A stretch of 64,000 nt of DNA. It comes from Hyphomicrobium facile. GTDB lineage: Bacteria > Pseudomonadota > Alphaproteobacteria > Rhizobiales > Hyphomicrobiaceae. The translations under genes were made by a program, and so were the position numbers. This document shows positions 26,333 to 35,676 of the stretch, in pieces; position 1 is the first letter of the stretch, and each line of letters begins with the position of its first letter. The notes below the pieces were generated by a model. The model ran no database searches. It was not told the DNA's origin and worked only from the letters and a program-made list of their open reading frames with translations. The stretch spans positions 186,001 through 250,000 of the forward strand of contig NZ_FPCH01000003.1 in the NCBI RefSeq assembly GCF_900116175.1, in the 5' to 3' direction.

Positions 26333-27361
26333 TTGGGGGCCAACTTGGGTCGCGTGATTCCACTCGAAGACGTTCGTGAGACAGGTCAGAAGCTGCAACC
26401 GCTTCTCGATCTCGTATCCGATGATCTCGAGGCCATAAACCGGATCATTCTCGACAAGGCGGTGTCCGATGTCGACATGATACCCGAGCTCGCTCACCAC
26501 CTCATCGATAGCGGCGGGAAACGCCTGAGGCCCATGCTGGCCCTCGCTTCGGCGAAGTTGTGCGGCTATGGCGGAAACGGCCACATCCGAACCGCATCGG
26601 CCGTCGAATTCATGCATACGGCGACGCTGCTTCACGACGACGTCGTCGATGAGAGCGCGACGCGGCGGGGCCGTAAAACGGCGCGCATGATATGGGGCAA
26701 TCAGGCGAGCGTGCTCGTCGGCGATTTTCTTCTTGGCCAGGCGTTCAAGATGTTCGTCGACGTCGGATCGCTGACCGTTCTTCGCATCATGTCCAACGCA
26801 GCGGCGACAATCGCGGAAGGCGAAGTCATGCAACTTGCGGCCGCGAAGAATACATCGACGACTGAAGACGATTATCTCTCGATCATCAATTCCAAAACGG
26901 CCGCACTCTTTTCGGCTGCGGCCGAGTCGGGTGCAGCGCTTGCACAGCGGCCCACGGAAGAGCAGGCTGCCCTTCGATCCTACGGAAAGAATCTCGGCCT
27001 TGCGTTTCAGCTGGTCGACGACGCACTCGACTATGCGGGCGACAGCAGCCGCCTCGGCAAGTCCGTCGGCGACGATTTCCGCGAAGGCAAGATCACGCTG
27101 CCGGTCATTCTTTCGTTCCGGCGCGGCTCGAACGATGAGCGCCAGTTCTGGAACCGGACCATCGCTGAGGGCGAGATAGCGGACGGCGACCTCGAACACG
27201 CGGTCAGCCTCATGCGCAAGCACAAGGCCATCGAAGCGACGTTCGAGCGGGCGCGCTCCTATGGCTCAATCGCGCGCGATGCGCTCGCGATTTTTCCGGC
27301 GAGCCGGGAGAAGGATGCGCTGGAGCAGGTCATCGGCTTCTGCATCAGCCGCACTCACTGA
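26333..27361 (+). CDS. ispB: Polyprenyl diphosphate synthase (octa/decaprenyl type)
   Basis: Makes the long isoprenoid side chain of ubiquinone from IPP and an allylic diphosphate. It has 342 residues. The first aspartate-rich motif is LLHDDVVDESATRRG and the second LVDDALDYAGD. GGKRLRPMLALASA precedes them, and GDDFREGKITLPVI matches the family end. Product length is unknown; ubiquinone-10 is usual in this group. No ATG fits: the frame opens at TTG 26333, with TTG 26345 (GGGGG before it) and GTG 26354 as alternatives. It converges on ispE, so two isoprenoid genes face each other. Confidence 0.92.
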   Translation: MGANLGRVIPLEDVRETGQKLQPLLDLVSDDLEAINRIILDKAVSDVDMIPELAHHLIDSGGKRLRPMLALASAKLCGYGGNGHIRTASAVEFMHTATLLHDDVVDESATRRGRKTARMIWGNQASVLVGDFLLGQAFKMFVDVGSLTVLRIMSNAAATIAEGEVMQLAAAKNTSTTEDDYLSIINSKTAALFSAAAESGAALAQRPTEEQAALRSYGKNLGLAFQLVDDALDYAGDSSRLGKSVGDDFREGKITLPVILSFRRGSNDERQFWNRTIAEGEIADGDLEHAVSLMRKHKAIEATFERARSYGSIARDALAIFPASREKDALEQVIGFCISRTH

Positions 27362-27394
27362 GAAGGCCTACTCGGCAGCTTGATCGAGAACGGA

Positions 27395-28264
27395 TCAGAT
27401 AAGGCGCGTCGCGGCGACCCACCACTGGGGCCAGCTGGCTTTGAGGATGCGCACGCCGAGCGACGCCGCTTGCTGGGTATCGAAGAGGGCGAAGCAGGTC
27501 GGTCCCGCGCCTGAGAGCTGGGCGAGCCGGCATCGCGGCAGCTTCGCGAGCTCCGAGAGCATCGCGCCTACTTGAGGGAAAAGCTCGCGTGCGGGCGCTT
27601 CAAGCGAATTCCCGCGTGTTGCTGCGTATCTGATCAGCTCGCCGATGGACGACAAGACCGGCGGCCGTTCGCTCGTGGCATCGGCTGGCAACGGCTGAGC
27701 GCGGAGGAGACGAAAAACTTCCGCCGTTTTGTTGTCCGGCACTTCGATGAGCGGATTGGCGAGGATCGCGAAGATCTCGCCCGGCAGTTCGAAATCGACA
27801 ATCGTCTCGCCGATGCCTGTCATTATCGCGCTGCGGCTGCGCAGGCAGACCGGAACGTCGGCGCCGAGGGTGCGCGCGATCACGGTCAAATCGAGCCCGG
27901 CGATTTCCGGATGCGCTGCGCTCAGAAGCCTGAGCGCTGCTGCCGCGTCCGCCGATCCGCCGCCAATGCCGGCGGCGACGGGCAGATTTTTTTCGAGCGT
28001 CAAGCCGCCGAGAATGACATTGGGAAGAATGCGCGTGAGCGTCTCGACGGTGGCGTCGACGAGATTGGCGTGGCCGAGCGCGTTTGCGAACAGCCCCTCG
28101 ACTTTCGTCAAGGCCGGCGCGTCGCTGGTCAGCGTCAGGCGGTCGCCGGCGTCGGCTGCGAATGCTACGAGGCTTCGAAGCTCGTGGTAGCCGTCGCTAC
28201 GCCGGCCGAGAATTTCGAGCGTCAGGTTGATCTTGGCGGGAGCGAATTCCGGCTTCAGGGGCAT
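27395..28264 (-). CDS. ispE: 4-(cytidine 5'-diphospho)-2-C-methyl-D-erythritol kinase
   Basis: The fourth enzyme of the non-mevalonate isoprenoid pathway. It has 289 residues. The N-terminal APAKINLTLEILGRRSDGYHELRS is the family opening (given here only as a name for residues about 8-31). The GHMP-kinase ATP loop is PVAAGIGGGSADAAAALR, and QLSGAGPTCFALF is the third GHMP motif. It lies downstream of the TPR gene on the same strand, separated by a terminator hairpin at 28282. Confidence 0.95.
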   Translation of the reverse strand: MPLKPEFAPAKINLTLEILGRRSDGYHELRSLVAFAADAGDRLTLTSDAPALTKVEGLFANALGHANLVDATVETLTRILPNVILGGLTLEKNLPVAAGIGGGSADAAAALRLLSAAHPEIAGLDLTVIARTLGADVPVCLRSRSAIMTGIGETIVDFELPGEIFAILANPLIEVPDNKTAEVFRLLRAQPLPADATSERPPVLSSIGELIRYAATRGNSLEAPARELFPQVGAMLSELAKLPRCRLAQLSGAGPTCFALFDTQQAASLGVRILKASWPQWWVAATRLI

Positions 28265-28281
28265 GAGATCTCAGCAGCATG

Positions 28282-28305
28282 AAAACGGGCGCCAATGGCG
28301 CCCGT
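28282..28305 (-). terminator. Intrinsic terminator of the TPR gene
   Basis: ACGGGCGCC and GGCGCCCGT form a perfect 9-bp stem around a 3-base loop. Read on the minus strand it is followed by TTTTC. It lies 28 bases after the TPR gene stop and just before ispE. Confidence 0.8.
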
Positions 28306-28332
28306 GATTTGTTGATCCAGCTTTGCGGCGAT

Positions 28333-30159
28333 TTACTCCACGGCCCGGCTTTGCGGCGATCCAGCCTTGTTTTCGCTGCGCCGGCGCGAGGCATCGTCCC
28401 TTTGAACCTGCCGGGTCTTCTCGGCGTTCTTGGCTTCGCCCTTCGCATCGAGACCGCGTTCGATTTTCGCCTTGATCTTGTCGACGTCTTGCGGCTCGGG
28501 ATCGAGAGACAGCGCCTGGTTCCACTGGAAGCGGGCCTCGCGTTCGCGACCGACTTTCCAGAAAGCGTCGCCCAAGTGATCGTTCAACGTCGGATCTTCG
28601 GGCTTGATCTCGACGGCACGCTCGAGGAAGCGCACGGCCTCTTTGAAGTTACCCTGCTTGTAGTGCGCCCATCCGAGACTATCGACGATGTAGCCGTCAT
28701 CGGGCTTCAGCTGCACGGCCTTCTCGATCAGGCGCGTTCCTTCCTTGAGGTTCTTGCCCTGATCGACCCAGGAGTAGCCCAGATAATTCAAAACCAGCGG
28801 CTGATCGGGAGCGAGCGCGAGTGCGCGCTTCAGGTCGGCTTCGGCTGCGGGCCAGTTCTTCAGCCGCTCATAAGATGTGCCGCGCGCATAGTAGTAACCC
28901 CAATTGCGCGGGTCGTTCTTATTCAGAACAGCAAGGGCCTTCGTGAAGTACGTGACGGCGCCCGCGTAATCCTTGCGGGCTCTCATGATGTTGCCGAGTG
29001 CCTCGAGCGGGCGGACGTCCTTCGGGTCGGCTTCGATAAGCTTGGTCAGGATCGCTTTGGCTTCGTCGGGCTTATCGAGAGAGTTGAGGTCGAACGCCTT
29101 GCGAATGTCGATCGCGCTTTGGAGAGGCGTTCCCTTCGGGATCCTGTCATAGGTCGCGATGGCGTCGTCGTAGCGCTTCACGGCTTCAAGAGCGTTGGCA
29201 AGCGCTGCGAGCGCAAAGGCGTGATCGGGCTTGGCATCGAGAGCGAGCTGCAAATAGATCGTTCCGAGGCTGACGCCGCCTTCTCCCGCGAGCGCCTCGC
29301 CGAGCCCGTAAAATACTTCTGCCAGACCGTCCGTCGGGTTGGAGATCAAGAGCGGCGGCTTCTCTTTGCGATTGATGATGTCGAGCATCTCTTTCGCGAG
29401 CGGATGTGCATCGCCCTGGGTTTTCGCGAGTTGCTCCTTCATCACCTGACGCGCGGTCTTGAAGTCTCCGTAGTGGGCGGCAGACTGGGCGTAGGCAAGC
29501 GACGTCCGGAGCGTGCGGCTGTCCTGCTTGAAGACTTTTTCGTAGGACGCGCGAGCATCTGCCTTGCGGCCGGCGAGGTCGGTAATCAGCGCCCGGTGAT
29601 AGCGCAGGTAGAACTGCGCCCAGTCAGGCTGCTTCGGAAGATCAAGAGCCTTCACAGCTCCGTCTGCGTCTCCCGCTGCAAGGCGCGTCCAGCCGACAGC
29701 GATGGCGCTCGTCAGCTCGCCAATGGGATTTTCGGAGGCGGCGGTGAAATGCTTTTCGGCTTTCGCGTAATCGCCTGCCTTATATGCGGTCACGCCCAAG
29801 AGAAACTGGGACATCCGATGCGACTGGCGGGTTGCCGCCAGCTGCTCGGCGAGAGGAATGGCTTTCGGCCAGTTGCCCGACATCGTCTCCATCTGGAAGG
29901 CCTGCTCGAGCAGCACCTCATTCGTTGGATCGCGTTCGAGGGCTTTGCCGTAAAAATCTGCGGCTTCTTTGGTGTCCTGCGCGGCCCGGGCAAAGCGCCC
30001 CGCCAAATAGTTCCCGAGTACAGAGGTCGAAATCTCGTCCTGACCCGGGTCCTGGTCTTGAGAGCGGGCCGGAGCCTCGCTGAAAAACCCGGCGATCGTC
30101 ATAGCGATCGCACCAAGGCCTACACTCAGCACGCGCCCGAGGGGTCCCCGCATCGACAT
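28333..30159 (-). CDS. Exported tetratricopeptide repeat protein
   Basis: About 608 residues. The start is the ATG at 30159, preceded by AAAGGAAAA, giving a signal peptide (MSMRGPLGRVLSVGLGAIAM to APARS). The frame itself opens at 30258. Many TPR helices run through most of the length (for example WAQFYLRYHRALITDLAGRK, DHAFALAALANALEAVKRYD, LNYLGYSWVDQGKNLKEGT). The C-terminus is a charged, Lys/Arg-rich tail. It is probably a periplasmic scaffold. The family resembles the large TPR proteins beside ETF-QO and ispE in alphaproteobacteria. Partner proteins are unknown. Confidence 0.9.
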   Translation of the reverse strand: MSMRGPLGRVLSVGLGAIAMTIAGFFSEAPARSQDQDPGQDEISTSVLGNYLAGRFARAAQDTKEAADFYGKALERDPTNEVLLEQAFQMETMSGNWPKAIPLAEQLAATRQSHRMSQFLLGVTAYKAGDYAKAEKHFTAASENPIGELTSAIAVGWTRLAAGDADGAVKALDLPKQPDWAQFYLRYHRALITDLAGRKADARASYEKVFKQDSRTLRTSLAYAQSAAHYGDFKTARQVMKEQLAKTQGDAHPLAKEMLDIINRKEKPPLLISNPTDGLAEVFYGLGEALAGEGGVSLGTIYLQLALDAKPDHAFALAALANALEAVKRYDDAIATYDRIPKGTPLQSAIDIRKAFDLNSLDKPDEAKAILTKLIEADPKDVRPLEALGNIMRARKDYAGAVTYFTKALAVLNKNDPRNWGYYYARGTSYERLKNWPAAEADLKRALALAPDQPLVLNYLGYSWVDQGKNLKEGTRLIEKAVQLKPDDGYIVDSLGWAHYKQGNFKEAVRFLERAVEIKPEDPTLNDHLGDAFWKVGREREARFQWNQALSLDPEPQDVDKIKAKIERGLDAKGEAKNAEKTRQVQRDDASRRRSENKAGSPQSRAVE

Positions 30160-30346
30160 TTTTCCTTTGCTGCCGGAAGCCAATTCGATTCCTGCGGATC
30201 CGAGCCTAGCAAAGTTATCGCGCGGTTGGCGACACGCTTCGCGTGAAAAATGGGACATGATCCGAAATTGCTAACTGTTATGGACATTGCAAACGCGCAA
30301 CAAAGAAAAATGGCAACCTGCCGCACCCGTTATGTTGCTGAAAGCA

Positions 30347-30369
30347 CTGGGGGGACAACATCCCCCCAG
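30347..30369 (-). terminator. Hairpin downstream of ETF-QO
   Basis: CTGGGGGGA (30347-30355) and TCCCCCCAG (30361-30369) pair perfectly around a 5-base loop. On the minus strand TGCTTTC follows, a weak T-tract. It lies 11 bases beyond the ETF-QO stop codon. Confidence 0.65.
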
Positions 30370-30380
30370 GTCTTTGATCG

Positions 30381-32063
30381 TCACATTCCGGCGTAATTGG
30401 GCCCGCCGCCGCCTTCCGGGCACGTCCAATTAATATTTTGGCTCGGATCTTTGATATCGCAGGTTTTGCAGTGTACGCAGTTTTGGGCGTTAATCTGAAA
30501 TTTCGGCTGGCCCAACTCGTCGGTTACGATTTCGTATACGGCGGCTGGGCAGTAGCGCTGCGCCGGCTCGGCGTACTCAGGCAGATTGATCGCAATCGGG
30601 ACGGACGGATCGAGCAGCTTCAAATGTACCGGCTGATCCTCCTCGTGATTGGTGGCCGAGAAGGATACGTTCGTCAGACGATCGAACGTCAGCTTTCCGT
30701 CGGGCTTCGGGTACGCGATCGGCTTGTAATCCGCTGCTAGTCCCGTCGCTGCGGCATCCGTCTTGCCGTGCTTCAGGGTGAAGCCGAGGCCGACACCGGA
30801 AATGATTGTGTTGAGCCAAAGATCGGCGCCGCCGAGCGGAACACCAATGTACGTGCCGAAGCGGGACCAGAGCGGCTTCATATTGCGCACTCGTTTCAGA
30901 TCACGTCCGATATCGCCCGTGCGCACCGCTTTTTCGTAGTCGCCGAGCTTGTCGTGTGAGCGGCCTGCGGCGAGGGCATCCACGACCGAGTCTGCGGCCG
31001 CAATGCCGGACAGCATGGCGTTATGGCTGCCCTTGATGCGCGGCAAATTCACCATGCCTGCTGCGCAACCGAGCAGGGCTCCGCCGGGGAACACGAGATC
31101 CGGCATCGACTGCCAGCCGCCTTCGGTGATGGCGCGTGCGCCGTAGCCGATGCGCTTGCCGCCTTCGAAAACGTCCCGGATGGCGGGATGAGTCTTGAAG
31201 CGCTGGAATTCATCGTACGGCGAGAGATAGGGATTGGCGTAATTCAGGTGCACGACGAAGCCGACGGAAACGAGATTGTCTCCGTAGTGATAGAGAAATG
31301 AGCCGCCGCCGGTGCGGCTGTCGAGCGGCCATCCGAACGTGTGCTGCACATATCCGGGGCGATGCTTCTCGGGCGCGATCTGCCAAAGCTCCTTGAGGCC
31401 GATGCCGTACTTCTGCGGCTCGTGACCCTTCGCCAGTTCGAAACGGCTTATCAAACCTTTCGAGAGCGAACCGCGGGCGCCTTCGGCGACCAAAGTGTAC
31501 TTGGCGCGCAGTTCCATGCCGCGAACGAAATTATCCGTCGGCTTGCCGTCGCGGCCGACCCCCATGTCGCCCGTCGCGATACCTGCAACAGCGCCGTTCT
31601 CGTCGTATAGAACTTCGCTCGCGGCGAAGCCCGGATAGATTTCGACACCGAGTTCGGCTGCCTGCTCGCCAAGCCATTTGCAGACCGCGCCGAGACTGAC
31701 GATGTAATTGCCGTGGTTCTTGATCATCGGCGGCATCGGCCAGTTCGGCAGGCGAAGGTCGCCTTCCGGACCGAGCACAAGAAACACGTCCTCGGTCACG
31801 GGCGTCTCGATCGGAGCGCCGCGTTCCTTCCAGTCCGGGAAGAGGCGGTTGATGCCGATGGGATCGATGACGGCGCCCGAAAGGATGTGCGCTCCGACTT
31901 CGGAGCCCTTTTCGACGACGACGACGGAGATATCGGAGCCCGTCTCTGCGGCCTTCTGCTTCAAACGTATGGCTGCCGACAGACCCGCGGGCCCAGCGCC
32001 GACGATCAAAACATCGAAGTCCATTGCCTCACGCGGCGGCAGATCGGCCTCGTCAGCGGACAT
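30381..32063 (-). CDS. Electron transfer flavoprotein-ubiquinone oxidoreductase
   Basis: A membrane-associated flavoprotein with a 4Fe-4S cluster that passes electrons from ETF to ubiquinone, linking acyl-CoA and methylamine dehydrogenation to respiration. It is about 560 residues, the usual length. The FAD dinucleotide fold is DVLIVGAGPAGLSAAIRL. The C-terminal ferredoxin-like domain has cysteines in NCVHCKTCDIKDPSQN and the upstream YCPAAVYEI. The ATG at 32063 has GAGGG five bases before it; the frame opens at a GTG two codons earlier. It is divergent from the uracil-DNA glycosylase gene. Confidence 0.96.
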   Translation of the reverse strand: MSADEADLPPREAMDFDVLIVGAGPAGLSAAIRLKQKAAETGSDISVVVVEKGSEVGAHILSGAVIDPIGINRLFPDWKERGAPIETPVTEDVFLVLGPEGDLRLPNWPMPPMIKNHGNYIVSLGAVCKWLGEQAAELGVEIYPGFAASEVLYDENGAVAGIATGDMGVGRDGKPTDNFVRGMELRAKYTLVAEGARGSLSKGLISRFELAKGHEPQKYGIGLKELWQIAPEKHRPGYVQHTFGWPLDSRTGGGSFLYHYGDNLVSVGFVVHLNYANPYLSPYDEFQRFKTHPAIRDVFEGGKRIGYGARAITEGGWQSMPDLVFPGGALLGCAAGMVNLPRIKGSHNAMLSGIAAADSVVDALAAGRSHDKLGDYEKAVRTGDIGRDLKRVRNMKPLWSRFGTYIGVPLGGADLWLNTIISGVGLGFTLKHGKTDAAATGLAADYKPIAYPKPDGKLTFDRLTNVSFSATNHEEDQPVHLKLLDPSVPIAINLPEYAEPAQRYCPAAVYEIVTDELGQPKFQINAQNCVHCKTCDIKDPSQNINWTCPEGGGGPNYAGM

Positions 32064-32215
32064 AGTCACCCTCGATTTGCTTGCTGAAAAACCATTTGTC
32101 CTCGATTAGGTCCCGGCACAGAAGGCGTCAAGCCAACGGTACCGGCAGCGGCTCCACATGGTAGCGGCGTGCAGCCGCGTGCAATTGTCTTGCCGCACCT
32201 CTATTCTCGGCTGCG

Positions 32216-33103
32216 ATGGTGAGATCGAACGGTCAAGACGAAATGCTTTCGCTGCTCAGTTGGTTGCAGGCCATGGGGGCCGATGCCGCTGTGGGCGATA
32301 CAGCGCAGGACTGGCTTCAGCGCGGAAACGACGCGCCAGGGGCGGCATTCGCTTGGCCCGACCGGGATGAGGCAGCATCACCGGGCCGGCCGGCGCCACA
32401 CCCCGCTCGGGGGGCGGATGCGGTTCAGTCGCCGGTTCGCGCCCGGCCCTCCGGGGCTTCAGGGTCGCCCCAGGTTACCCGGCCCCGCGCCGTCACCCCC
32501 CTCGGTGCGAGCGAAGCCGAGACCGGCGCGCGGCGCATCGCGCGAGCGGCCAATTCGCTTCAGGAACTCGAAGCTGCGCTGCAGAATTTCGACGGATGCG
32601 GCCTGAAATCGACCGCGACCAAGCTCTGCTTTTACCGGGGCGCTCCGAACAGCGACCTGATGATCATTGGCGAAGCTCCGGGCCGCGATGAGGACCTAGC
32701 CGGAAAACCGTTCGTCGGACGCGCCGGGCAGCTGCTCGACAAGATGCTCCATGCCATCGGGCGAACGGAAGCCGACGTTCACATCACCAACGTCGTCTAT
32801 TGGCGGCCGCCCGGCAATCGCACGCCGACACCGCAGGAAGCGCTCGCGTGCCGCCCCTTCCTCGAACGGCAGATCGAGCTCGTTGCTCCGAAGATCCTCG
32901 TTGCTGTTGGCGGCTCGGCGGCCAAGGAGATGCTTGGCGCCAGCGAAGGCATCATGCGGCTCAGGGGCAAATGGCGGGAAATTGAGATCGGCGACCGGAA
33001 AATTCCGGCGATCGCGACGCTGCATCCGGCTTATCTGCTCAGGACGCCGGCTGCAAAGCAGCTCGCGTGGATCGATTTGTTGCAGATACGTTCAAAACTC
33101 TGA
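32216..33103 (+). CDS. Uracil-DNA glycosylase, family 4 type
   Basis: Removes uracil from DNA. It has 295 residues. The catalytic core is MIIGEAPGRDEDLAGKPFVG followed by RAGQLLDKML and TNVVYWRPPGNRTPT, with ATLHPAYLLR near the end. Residues about 30-100 form a low-complexity Pro/Ala/Arg segment. Cysteines at FDGCGLKSTATKLCF and the later LACRPF could ligate an Fe-S cluster as in family 4, but the first spacing is unusual. There is no clear ribosome binding site at ATG 32216; a downstream start is possible. moaB follows 9 bases later, so the two may be co-transcribed. Confidence 0.88.
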   Translation: MVRSNGQDEMLSLLSWLQAMGADAAVGDTAQDWLQRGNDAPGAAFAWPDRDEAASPGRPAPHPARGADAVQSPVRARPSGASGSPQVTRPRAVTPLGASEAETGARRIARAANSLQELEAALQNFDGCGLKSTATKLCFYRGAPNSDLMIIGEAPGRDEDLAGKPFVGRAGQLLDKMLHAIGRTEADVHITNVVYWRPPGNRTPTPQEALACRPFLERQIELVAPKILVAVGGSAAKEMLGASEGIMRLRGKWREIEIGDRKIPAIATLHPAYLLRTPAAKQLAWIDLLQIRSKL

Positions 33104-33112
33104 GGAACCGTC

Positions 33113-33655
33113 ATGGCCGGCATCGATGCCGAACGCACGTTCGTCCCCGTCAGGATCGCCATCCTGACCATGTCCGATTCACGGACGCTTGCTGAAGATA
33201 CGTCAGGTGATTTCCTGGAGAAGGCGATCGGCGAAGCGGGGCATGTTCTCGCCGACCGCAGGTTGGTCAAAGACGACACGGGCCTCATCAGAAGCATCGT
33301 CGAAGGCTGGATCAACGACCCGTCCGTCGATTGCGTTATCACCACCGGCGGCACCGGCTTTACCGGGCGCGACGTCACGCCGGAAGCAATCAAGCCGCTC
33401 TTTGAAAAAGAGATCGAAGGCTTCGCGATCCTTTTTCACATGCTGTCGTTTCAGAAGGTCGGCACGTCGACGATCCAGTCGCGGGCGTGCGGGGGCGTAT
33501 CGCACGGGACGTTTATTTTCTGCTTGCCGGGATCGACGGGAGCGTGCCGCGACGCGTGGGACGGAATTCTGAAATTGCAGCTCGATGCCCGCCATCGTCC
33601 GTGCAATTTCGTCGAGATCATGCCCCGGCTCGAGGAGCACCGTAAATCCGGTTGA
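33113..33655 (+). CDS. moaB: Molybdenum cofactor biosynthesis protein B
   Basis: 180 residues of the MoaB/MogA fold, which adenylylates molybdopterin or supports that step. The substrate-site motif VDCVITTGGTGFTGRDVTPE and FIFCLPGSTGACRDAWDGIL are characteristic. The start ATG has GAGGA about six bases before it. It follows the uracil-DNA glycosylase gene by 9 bases and converges on the GT2 glycosyltransferase gene. Confidence 0.93.
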   Translation: MAGIDAERTFVPVRIAILTMSDSRTLAEDTSGDFLEKAIGEAGHVLADRRLVKDDTGLIRSIVEGWINDPSVDCVITTGGTGFTGRDVTPEAIKPLFEKEIEGFAILFHMLSFQKVGTSTIQSRACGGVSHGTFIFCLPGSTGACRDAWDGILKLQLDARHRPCNFVEIMPRLEEHRKSG

Positions 33656-33674
33656 GCGGGACTCGGGTGAACGC

Positions 33675-34388
33675 TTACGGAGTGGTTTCGACCGATCCGT
33701 GCAGGCGTGCGACGACGCTGATCGGCAAACCGGCGCCGTAGAGCACTTGGCAGATCTGGTTGCGCAAGGAACGCGACAGATATCCGTCACGCTTGTATCG
33801 CTCGGCCGATGTTATGGCGTACGCGTCGAGCATCGCGAGACGTCTGCGGCCAAGACGGCGAGCCAGATCGATATCTTCCATGATCGGCAGATTTTTGTAG
33901 CCGCCGACGGCGTCGAAGAGCTGGCGCGGGATCAGCAGGCCCTGATCACCATAGGGCACGCGCAAGATCTTGCACCGCAGATGAACGAGACGCTCAAGAA
34001 GGCGCGGAGCAATGCCTTTGTCGTCGAGGCGGAATGTGAAGGCACCTGCAGCCATCGAACGCTCACCGCAATCGACGCGCCGCATGAAGGCCGTTGCGCT
34101 GCGTTCCCAGCCATCTTCGAGGACGGTATCGGCGTTGAGAAAGAGGAGCCATGGAAAGCGGGCAAGAGCCGCGCCCTGTGCCAGCTGCCCGCCGCGCCCC
34201 GGAGCGCTCTCGACAACGTCGGCTCCCGCCTGATCTGCGACCTCAGCAGTACGGTCCGTCGACCCCGCATCGACCACGATGACCTGCTTGACGATACCGT
34301 CGATTGCCGACGGAACCAGCGCGGCTAGCGTGGCGGCCAACCTATGCTCAGCGTTACGCGCGGGAATTATTACCGAGATCATGTTCAT
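33675..34388 (-). CDS. Family 2 glycosyltransferase, TIGR04283-like
   Basis: About 238 residues of a GT-A glycosyltransferase. The opening is ISVIIPARNAEHRLAATLAAL, then VIVVDAGSTDRTAEVAD and the FLNADTVLEDGW metal-binding region. The SAPGRGGQLAQGA segment resembles the TIGR04283 group, named for arsenosugar biosynthesis, but no arsenic gene is present here and the acceptor is not known. The frame opens at 34445; the ATG at 34388 (or 34382) is nearer the fold start and has AGGA upstream. It is divergent from the radical SAM gene. Confidence 0.82.
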   Translation of the reverse strand: MNMISVIIPARNAEHRLAATLAALVPSAIDGIVKQVIVVDAGSTDRTAEVADQAGADVVESAPGRGGQLAQGAALARFPWLLFLNADTVLEDGWERSATAFMRRVDCGERSMAAGAFTFRLDDKGIAPRLLERLVHLRCKILRVPYGDQGLLIPRQLFDAVGGYKNLPIMEDIDLARRLGRRRLAMLDAYAITSAERYKRDGYLSRSLRNQICQVLYGAGLPISVVARLHGSVETTP

Positions 34389-34531
34389 TTCCTGGCACGC
34401 CAGAGACCCTGCGGCAAGGCGCGCCACGTCGCGGGTCTTAACCATGGCAACGACCTCAGACAGCCGTTTGTTCTTTATTTGTTCTTCAAAAGCTGCTAAT
34501 CGACTCCGCGGTTCGAGAGTTCGGTCGGGAA

Positions 34532-35644
34532 ATGGCTTCAGACAGAGACCTTTCAGATTATCCGGCGATGCAAGACGTGGTGGATTCCGAGCGCCGCCGC
34601 GGCCGGGGCGCGCGTTCCAACAGGACGGGGCGCTTCGAATCTCAGGCGCATGAAGAATTCGACGACGGATGGGAGACGCTCGGCGAACTCGAAGCCTTCA
34701 AGACCGAGGTTTTCGAGGACACGAGCAAGTCGATCATCTCGCATAACGACAGCCCCGACGTTTCCTTCGACAGCTCGATAAATCCGTACAGGGGTTGCGA
34801 ACACGGCTGCATCTATTGCTATGCGCGGCCGAGCCATTGCTATCTCGGACATTCGGCAGGTCTCGATTTCGAGACGAAGCTCTATGCGAAGCCCAACGCC
34901 GCTGTTCTTTTAGAGCGCGAACTCAAACGCCCGGGCTACAAGCCCGAGACGATTGCGATCGGCGGCAACACAGATCCTTACCAGCCGATCGAGCGCGAAC
35001 GCCGGATTACGCGCGCGATCCTCGAAGTCATGGCGACGGCCAATCATCCGGTCGGCATCATCACGAAGTCGGCGCTCGTCGCGCGCGATATCGATATTCT
35101 GGCTCCGATGGCTGCCAAGAATTTGGCGAGAGTGGCTGTCTCGATAACGACTCTCGATCGTCACGTTGCCCGCGCGATGGAGCCCCGCGCTGCGACGCCT
35201 TCGAAACGGCTCGATACGGTCAAGCGGCTCGCGGATGCCGGAATTCCGGTGACCGTCATGGTGGCGCCGATCATTCCGGGCCTGACGGATCATGAAATCG
35301 AGCCGATACTCGAGGCGGCGCGGGAAGCCGGCGCGCGCGATGCGGGTTATGTGCTGCTGCGGTTGCCGCTCGAGATCAAAGATCTCTTTCGCGAATGGCT
35401 CCGAGAGGAATTTCCCGATCGCGCCGACAAAGTCATCTCGCTGCTTCGTTCGATGCACGGCGGACGTGACTACACGGCTCATTTCGGCGTCCGCCAACGC
35501 GGGCGAGGTCCTTATGCTTCGCAGATTGCACTCCGCTTCCGGCTTACGAAGAAGCGGCTCGGTCTCGGCGAAGAGCGCGTTCCACTTCGTACCGATCTTT
35601 TCATTAGGCCCGGAAACGGGGGACAACAGCTCTCACTGCTTTGA
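34532..35644 (+). CDS. PA0069 family radical SAM protein
   Basis: A 370-residue radical S-adenosylmethionine enzyme with an Fe-S cluster site of the C-x3-C-x2-C type, in YRGCEHGCIYCYARPSH. The motifs GNTDPYQPIE, VSITTLDRHVARAMEPRA and MVAPIIPGLTDHE match the PA0069/SplB-like group, which is widespread but of unsettled function. An N-terminal basic extension of about 40 residues (GRGARSNRTGRFE) precedes the core. It lies 32 bases before rnhB on the same strand. Confidence 0.9.
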   Translation: MASDRDLSDYPAMQDVVDSERRRGRGARSNRTGRFESQAHEEFDDGWETLGELEAFKTEVFEDTSKSIISHNDSPDVSFDSSINPYRGCEHGCIYCYARPSHCYLGHSAGLDFETKLYAKPNAAVLLERELKRPGYKPETIAIGGNTDPYQPIERERRITRAILEVMATANHPVGIITKSALVARDIDILAPMAAKNLARVAVSITTLDRHVARAMEPRAATPSKRLDTVKRLADAGIPVTVMVAPIIPGLTDHEIEPILEAAREAGARDAGYVLLRLPLEIKDLFREWLREEFPDRADKVISLLRSMHGGRDYTAHFGVRQRGRGPYASQIALRFRLTKKRLGLGEERVPLRTDLFIRPGNGGQQLSLL

Positions 35645-35676
35645 CATCGTGGTAAACGCGATGATCAAAGTTGTGA

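Noticed and set aside
28279-30246. 655-aa plus-strand frame
   Set aside because: The longest antisense frame, but it mirrors the TPR gene, which has a signal peptide, repeats and a ribosome binding site.
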